Source: Amphimedon queenslandica (taxonomy: Eukaryota; Porifera; Demospongiae; Haplosclerida; Niphatidae). Taken from it: 64,000 bases of DNA. Position numbers and translations under genes: made by a program. The stretch is from contig NW_003546395.1 of assembly GCF_000090795.2 (NCBI RefSeq), positions 63,712 through 127,711 on the forward strand, written 5' to 3'. This document shows positions 57,218 to 64,000 of this stretch, piece by piece. Numbering within the stretch: the first letter of the stretch is position 1; each line of letters starts with the position of its first letter. The notes under the pieces are model-generated. The model saw nothing but the letters and a program-made list of their open reading frames with translations, was not told the DNA's origin and ran no database searches.

Positions 57218-60200
57218 TTAGATGTCAGGAATTATAGTGCCAACCACATGTGGAGTCTCCTCTTTAGATGAAATTGTGGCCTCAATAGCCTCTACTTCTT
57301 TTGCTTCTACACGACTTGGTGTATTGTAATGTTGAGTCATTGGGCGTTCCTCATCTTCCTGAGAAGGAATATGAGATGACAACTTAGCGCCATGTTTTAA
57401 TAAGACCTAAAGTAATTAAAAGAACTTCTGTAATAGTGACTAAAAATATTCCATTAAAGTCAATATGTAGTATTGCAGGAATAACAATCATTACACTGAC
57501 AGCTCAACAAGACTCGAACACACTACTAAAAAAATATTACCTGTGGTGGAGTGAAAGGAATGGAATGTGGATTTAGAGATGATCTATATGGTGGTATTGA
57601 AGGACCACGTGGATGTGGAGCATTAATTATTGGAACTGTAGGTGGTGCCTTAAAATAATAAGGAGGTTGTAATGGAGGATGCTGCCACATTGTAGGATAG
57701 GCATGAGATACTGGACGTAATTCCTGAATTATAAAAAAAGCATTCAATGCATGCATGCCCTGATTAGATAAGACAATATACATGTACACATAAAGGCAAA
57801 TACGAAATATTAAACTTCACAATTAATGGCATGAAATGAGGTGCCAGTAATGAAATGAGGCACATGAAACTGTGATGGGGGCATAATGTAAAACATCGGA
57901 AAAAAAATTACTAGTTTCACCCAATACTCACCATTGGATTAGTATATGGCCTGTATGGCACATATGGCCTGACAGAATGGTCTACAAGGAATAAATGCAA
58001 TTATAGAGCATACGCTGATCAAGTGCATACTTGGAGGATGCTGAGACGATATGCCTGTAACAGGAAAACCAGTACTCATGATTGGACCATTGGGATATGA
58101 GTAGACACCACCACTTGGTCCTCTAGGTCTGGGTGGTTGCAATTTTGGCTGACTTTGTGTCTGTGAGAAGTGAGCAAAAGGTTTCTGCATTTGCTGTGTA
58201 GGAGATATGCCTAAAAGGCTTTTTAGATTGACTTCTTGCTGTTTCTTTTCAGAAGAAAATGTTGGTACTGCTGGATCATTTTTATCAGATTCATGATGAG
58301 CAAAAACTGCAGCAACTGATGGAGCAAAAGTGGAAACATTAGAAGAACCAGATGACACTGGATTTTTTGATGCATGTACATGTATATTTTGGCTGGTATT
58401 AGCTTCAGCACTTGCATCAAATACAGCTGCAACTGAAGGGGCAAAGGAAGATGAAAACTTGATGAAACCAGAATGCTTTGTAACAGAGGGTGTGCATTCA
58501 GCAGTATCTTCCTTATGATACTTGTCTGATGAGAGCGGAACTGTTTTGAGTTCTTTCAGGTTAAATATAGCAGCCACAGATGGCGATAAAGAAGTACTAG
58601 TTGCAGAATCCTGATTACATGTACTGCTTAGGGCTGGATCGGAAATGGTTAGAGGAGAAATATCCGGACTAGAATCATTTATACTAGTAGTCATAGCACT
58701 GCCGTGTAATTCTAAATCTTTGTCAGACAAATTATTAATCATGACAGGATGAGGCACATTAGTGCCAAGAGATTGTTGAGGAGGACGAGACATTTCAAGA
58801 GGTGTAACTAAACGAGGGGCAGAACTTGGATTGTCCATTGATTTCCTCATTAGATCGAATTCAGAAGCTAAATTTGTATAGGTATGAATGAAAGTAAAAT
58901 TTATGGTATAGGAACAAGCACATGTACATGTAGAAAAGTGTATGCAACTACATGTATATATAGTAATACTGTATTTAAGTGTAAGTACCATATAGCTTAA
59001 TATTTTCGTGGGTCAGATATTTTCGTAGATTGCTCCTAGTGGGGCAATTTGTGGTTTAATTTTCATGGTTGACAGTTTACATAGCCTATAAGGGATGGCA
59101 CTTCAATGATTTCGTGGGTTTAAAATTCTTGGGCAGCCCATAACCACGAAAACCACGAAAACCACGAAATTCACACTCCACGAAAATTTCAAGCTATAAA
59201 GTATCCAAAAATATACAAATGAGAAGTACATGTATACACATGTACACATACAAGTAGTTTGTGAACATGCCATTTACCTTTAGTCACGTTTTCTTTTCTT
59301 TTAGCCAATATCTTCTTTCCTTCATTTCTAGAACTTAATGCTAAAGTTCTACCTTCCATACTTCTTGTTCCAACGAAATCTTTTGCACGAGAAAATGGCT
59401 TGACTTCATTATATGACCTGCTTCGGTTCGATTTAGAGGAAGTTACATCAGAGTAACTAGGAGGCATAACAGGTTTATCAGAAACAGGTCCACTAGAGTG
59501 TGTATAACTGCTGGTTGAATGACCCATGGGTTTACTCTCATTTTCCCATCTTTTGCCATATGATAAATTTAAGAGGCAAGAAGGAGGTAAATGATATGCT
59601 TTTGCACCTGAACAACGAAGTGATAAACCTCCAAGAAACTCCTCATCAAAAATGACTTCATACAATGTCTTATTATCTTTTCCATCTGCATAAGAACAAC
59701 ATTACATCATATGAACATAAAATAAAACAATGAATTTGATAAACTTCATGAGGTTAAACTCATAAAATTGTGTAAAGAAAAAAATTGTATCTGACTAAGT
59801 GCACAAGTGTTAATAATTTTTATTATACCTCCTGATATTCCAGTCACAGTGCCCCTTAAACCAAAAGGAACCACTCCATTACTAGCAACATTAACTACTC
59901 GATCAAACAGGTAATAATCAGAATGCTCGTCTGGTATCAAACCTCCCTGGTGATCACCTGGCTAAGATGAGACAATTAGGGAAAACAACACAATTTAAAG
60001 TTACAAATACATGTAAGATTACTTTGTAAAGTTGAGATGGATTGTATTTCAATGTAAGAAACTTCTTTGATTTCAAAACCTAAAAATTGTAGATCAAATA
60101 ATCAAAAAATACATTGATCATGCATACATGTATGTTCATGTACACATACATGCATGCACAGGTAAGTAGATTGCTGTATAGCTAATAATGTACCTTAACA

Positions 60201-63200
60201 GAATTAACTGATTTTTCAATGTTTTCAATATGGAAAGTATTAAGAGTATCACTACCACATTCCACTGGAGTTAGGTCATTGATAGGAAGAGACTTAAGCC
60301 ACTCTTTAACACAAGCTATTGATTCACTAAATAAATGAATAGTTTTTAAAGAATCAAATACATGTACGTAGATATGCTAATGCACAAAAAATACTGTCAC
60401 TCCTACAATTATTTAGGGTCTTAAACACATGTACATGTACATGCATACATGTTGGTACACAAGAGTCCATGGACTCCTGAGGTACATCATAGCCACAGTC
60501 TGTCACAATCAACAAAAAGACACAACTTAACATTTCAATAGTTCTATAGATGTACATGTGTACATCTAGATTAAGACGACTGAAGTAGAATTAACAATAC
60601 AAATACAATAGCTGATTGGCATTCAGTGACATCATCATGCATTCAAGTACACCAGGGCTCTTGTGTACACATAATAATACAAATTGTTTTGGAAGTATGT
60701 GGATGCATGCAAAAATATATGGCCACGTGGCAAAGTTTTGAACATGAAATATTTTGAAATTACTTAACGTGCATGCTTGTAAATACTTGGGATTATCAGC
60801 TGAGAATAGGTCAGCCTCATAATACTTGTCATTTCTTGGGTGACTATTCAACACAGAAAACATCAGTGGAAACCTAAAATGTATTATAACAATGATAATT
60901 GACAACATTAGGCATTGAAGTCACTTTTGCATATATTCAATTAAAATACTCTCAGCAGATGGTGACAATAACCAGGTTCCTCTATTAGTCCTTTTAGCAT
61001 ATCCAACCAACTAATGCATACACAAAAATTGCTGTAAATATGCAGTAAAATGTACATGTATGCAGTGTACCTCTTTGTTGCGAGTAGAAAACTTCATATT
61101 TAGGCCTATATTAATTCGTTCACGTTCCTTCTTGCTAGAAAATGAATGAAAACATAATGTGAGATACAAAATAATGTAAATAAATCAGTAAGTGCAGTAA
61201 GGAGGCTAATCCCAAGCCTTGTTACTTGAAAAAGGCATTAATGAGCAGTATTCCACAGCTACACAAGGTACATGTATTTTGTGCTGAAAGTAGACATTTA
61301 ATGACATGAATAATGAATATTCTAACAAAGGGAAATTAAGGTACCATGTGGTCATCAAATCAAGGTAGTGAAAAATTGAGGTTAGGCTACATGTACATGT
61401 ATATGCATAAAAGACAACAAGTATGGCATATGAAGAAAACACACACCTATACTATAGTTGCTGTATCAAAGTGATACATGTATAATGCACATACATGCAT
61501 ACACACTACAATTAAATATATACATGTACATGCATGTACCACTGCGTGTCTATAATAATATTGAGAAAGCTACATGGTGAAGAAAATGTCTGCTTTTTTC
61601 ATCTCCTTACTGCTGGACTATAAGCCTTTCGTTTCTGTTCTTGGTGACATAAATGTATGTCTGAAGAACAATTTAATGACTTTTGTAGCTGAGTGTACAC
61701 TGTCAGTTGTTGCTATTACTGATTAAATGTTATTATACTGATTAAATAGTCATTGGTAGCCCATTTGTGGTTTGATCTTACTTTAAGAATACGAGGTACA
61801 TGTACACGTATGTACATGTACATGTAATAACACCAATATGGGACCATCTACATTTGGCTGTGCCTCAGGCAAAATCAGTTGCCATATTACTGATATACTG
61901 TACTGTATGTACATGTACATGTACATGCATACATTTATGGTACACAGTATATTACATGCAGATTAGGTGAATAGAATAACACACAAAGTAAACAGGGAAA
62001 GAAAGTATAATATAGCAAGCACAAATGTACTAAATCAAATTAAAATAAAAATGTATGAGTGCACACTTTCAGTAATTTCATATTACAGGAAATAAAGGCT
62101 TACTTTTCAGATGATCCTTTCTCACAATATATTGAAGAGGTAATACGAGCCACCAAAACTGGATCTAGATTCAACCTCTGAGCCATTTGTCCAATGGAGC
62201 AATATTGAGTATTCAGTCTGTCATAATTACCTGCATGTGTACATGTACATGTATATAAATTTGCATTAAAACAACTAATAGAAGTACACAGTGTATAGTA
62301 CATGTACATGTACATGTACATTGTAAATGTACATATACATGTATATCTTTTGCAGTACATCAAAGCACTTTACATAATATCAATTCATACTGCTTTTCTT
62401 AGGTTGTCTCAAGTCAACAAATATTGTAAACTGTGCATTACCAATACAGGAATCAGGAACAACTACAGTTTAAGATATAGATGCAAAAATGCTGCACATG
62501 TCAAATCTGTATAGCTATCATGTGATTATACTAGTACACTGTATGATGGGTATATGCAGTATTACTGCTAAAAACAAGAAAACCTTTAATGAAACAGATA
62601 AAACACAAGAACTAAACTACATGTATAATAATGAAACAATTAAAACTCAGGCCTCTTTCCTCAAAAAATAGATGTACAGATATGCATGTACATGTATGTG
62701 TAATCTGAAACTTTTCTGTCAACAACATTGATAATATAGTAATATTTTACAACTACATTTAATTGATGCATATTGAAAGGCATGGATGGTAGAACTTACG
62801 AATAGCAAAGGACAAGTCAGGTTCTGTAACTAAAGAAAATTGAACACCAATTTTGTTGCGTTTAAGATCTACTGACACAATCTAAAAACACAATTTGTAT
62901 AATACCTTTACATAAAAAATTCTATCGGTTACTTCAGCCTGTTCACCATAATAAGGGGGATATAATACGAAACACTGAGTACCAATTTCAAATAATTCAT
63001 CAAGTGTCTTCAATTTATCACAATATTCGGGTGCAGAATCAGTAATATTCCGAACCTTAAAAATGTAAGTAAAAAACACAAGTTGAAAAAAATTGTGCAA
63101 ATGCAAATGCATTGTAGCAGCTCAATAAAAGCAACTGCACTATAATAAGATGTAAAAGCAGCACATGTGCAAGTAAATATACATTTTTACATACATTTGT

Positions 63201-63376
63201 ATAAGCTTACTATAGTTTGCAAAGGGTAAGGTGTAGAACTAGCACTCCACTGCTTCTCTAGTGACATGATACCTCTAGGACCAGATTTATCACACACATA
63301 TCTCTTTCCTTGAAGCTCCTCAACATATACTAATACCTGTATATCACCAATATCAATACCTCGTCTAGAACTCGAC
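57218..63376 (-). CDS. XRN1: 5'-3' exoribonuclease XRN1, C-terminal part (5' end outside window)
   Basis: XRN1 degrades decapped cytoplasmic mRNA. Fifteen in-phase exons are visible: 63376-63211, 63055-62906, 62881-62800, 62230-62104, 61134-61071, 61010-60925, 60873-60769, 60326-60194, 60079-60023, 59961-59829, 59685-59278, 58867-58031, 57981-57932, 57723-57541 and 57406-57218 (922 residues). They cover the accessory D1-SH3-like domains: ERINIGLNMKFSTRNKE, then YLFDRVVNVASNG, GLRGTVTGISGG and YEVIFDEEFLGGLSLRC match animal XRN1. The nuclease domain lies upstream of 64000. The tail is disordered and Pro-rich, with three copies of an (A/S)PSVAA(V/I)F motif and NLKSLLGIS, then RPYVPYRPYTNPM and Pro/Tyr-rich LQPPYYFKAPP. 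Ends KEETPHVVGTIIPDI. A MITE interrupts the 58868-59277 intron. Confidence 0.93.
58986..59202. mobile_element. MITE, CCACGAAAATTT/TATAGCTT family
   Basis: Left end TACCATATAGCTTAATATTTTCGTGG, inverted on the right as ACTTTATAGCTTGAAATTTTCGTGG. Intron of XRN1, flanked by repeated ACCACGAAA runs. Confidence 0.8.
60459..60479. repeat. second copy of the AAGAGTCCATGGACTC palindrome
   Basis: ACAAGAGTCCATGGACTCCTG lies in an XRN1 intron and shares the 16-bp palindromic core with 32152-32171. Both are flanked by GGTAC. Confidence 0.8.
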
Positions 63377-64000
63377 CTAATAAATTAAATGTTTAATTTA
63401 CAAGTACAATGTAAATACCGTATAGCGGAAAATTTTCATGGCCCAAAATTTTCGGGGATGTTGCGTTTTTTTTAAATCCACAAAAATAAAATGCACGTAA
63501 ATTGATTTAATATGGTTCAACATGGCCGAAAAGTAGAAAACCACAAAAAAATAAAGCCACAAAATTAATTTTTTGAACAGATCCACAAAATATTTGGGCC
63601 ACGAAGATTTTCTGCTATACAGTAAATGGAGACTTTAGACACAGGTACATAATGTAGCGAGTAAAATGTAAATAGCAATAAAAATTATGAGCAAAATAAA
63701 TACAATACAGTTAAAAAGTAAACTTTCAAAAATAAGTGAGGTGATAAATTATGTGATTACAAGGATAGTGATACTATACACAAATATCAGCACACTTTCT
63801 GACAAAATGTGATGAGGGACCAAAAACCATATTCTGTTCAAAAATAATGGAAATAATGCAAGTATTTTGAGCATTTATTTTAACATTATTCAAGAACAAA
63901 GAAGGAAAACACATTAATTTCTGAAAGATATGGCCTCGAGCAAATAGCAACATAATCAGACTGAACTCTCAACAAACTAGCCTTTAGAAATGGAATAGTA
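63377..64000. other. XRN1 intron, carrying a MITE
   Basis: No exon is recognisable. A MITE spans 63416-63624 (TACCGTATAGCGGAAAATTT at the left; inverted right end ACTGTATAGCAGAAAATC). The upstream XRN1 exons must lie beyond 64000. Confidence 0.6.
63416..63624. mobile_element. MITE of the TATAGCGGAAAATTT family
   Basis: Same termini as the elements at 52316-53236 and 58986-59202, non-coding. Confidence 0.75.

Overview
This 64 kb window is intron-rich, AT-rich metazoan nuclear DNA. Genes have short GT-AG introns, and an (ACATGT)n palindromic hexamer (TACATGTACATG) recurs through introns and spacers. Gene content (metazoan GAPDH, TDP-43, XRN1, FAM149, TPRG1L, VAMP) plus this hexamer suggests an early-branching animal, most likely a demosponge. 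The taxon is inference; no rRNA or mitochondrial sequence is present to confirm it. I joined exons by reading GT/AG sites and checking that the reading phase closes across every junction.

Layout. 0-1.1 kb: weak evidence for a minus-strand gene. 2.2-3.7 kb (-): R-SNARE (VAMP/synaptobrevin type). 7.5-11.5 kb (+): TDP-43 (TARDBP) in five exons, with an unusual Tyr/Ser-rich tail. 11.9-13.6 kb (+): eight-exon unknown membrane protein with a Cys-containing ectodomain and Ser/Thr-rich stalk. 15.2-23.3 kb (-): GAPDH in twelve exons with a ~30-residue N-terminal extension; its introns hold several miniature transposons, one a hAT element with a perfect 8-bp target duplication. 23.6-26.8 kb (+), divergent from GAPDH by 235 bp: four-exon membrane-anchored protein resembling the bacterial YqcI/YcgG family. 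27-29 kb: an orphan exon, a duplication and a MITE. 29.4-31.3 kb (-): CDADC1-like double-domain deaminase whose first domain has lost catalytic residues. 31.4-33.9 kb: no gene, TAG/ACT triplet-rich sequence. 34.0-50.1 kb (-): FAM149-like gene; its 9 kb intron is packed with decayed transposons (THAP/DDE, PHD-like, hAT) and hAT-type MITEs. 51.7-56.9 kb (+): TPRG1L-like gene. 57.2-63.4 kb (-): 3' two-thirds of XRN1, with a repeated short motif in its disordered tail and the 5' end outside the window.

The genes are unrelated in function, as is usual in animal genomes: mRNA handling (TDP-43, XRN1), glycolysis (GAPDH), nucleotide metabolism (deaminase), membrane fusion or vesicles (VAMP, possibly TPRG1L), and probably cilia (FAM149). 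The points most worth a second look are the membrane-tethered YqcI/YcgG-like protein, the unknown membrane gene at 11.9 kb, the pseudo-deaminase domain with an acidic repeat insert and an in-frame upstream stop, the repeated APSVAAVF motif of XRN1, the GAPDH extension, and the hAT family (three MITEs with perfect 8-bp duplications plus a transposase relic).
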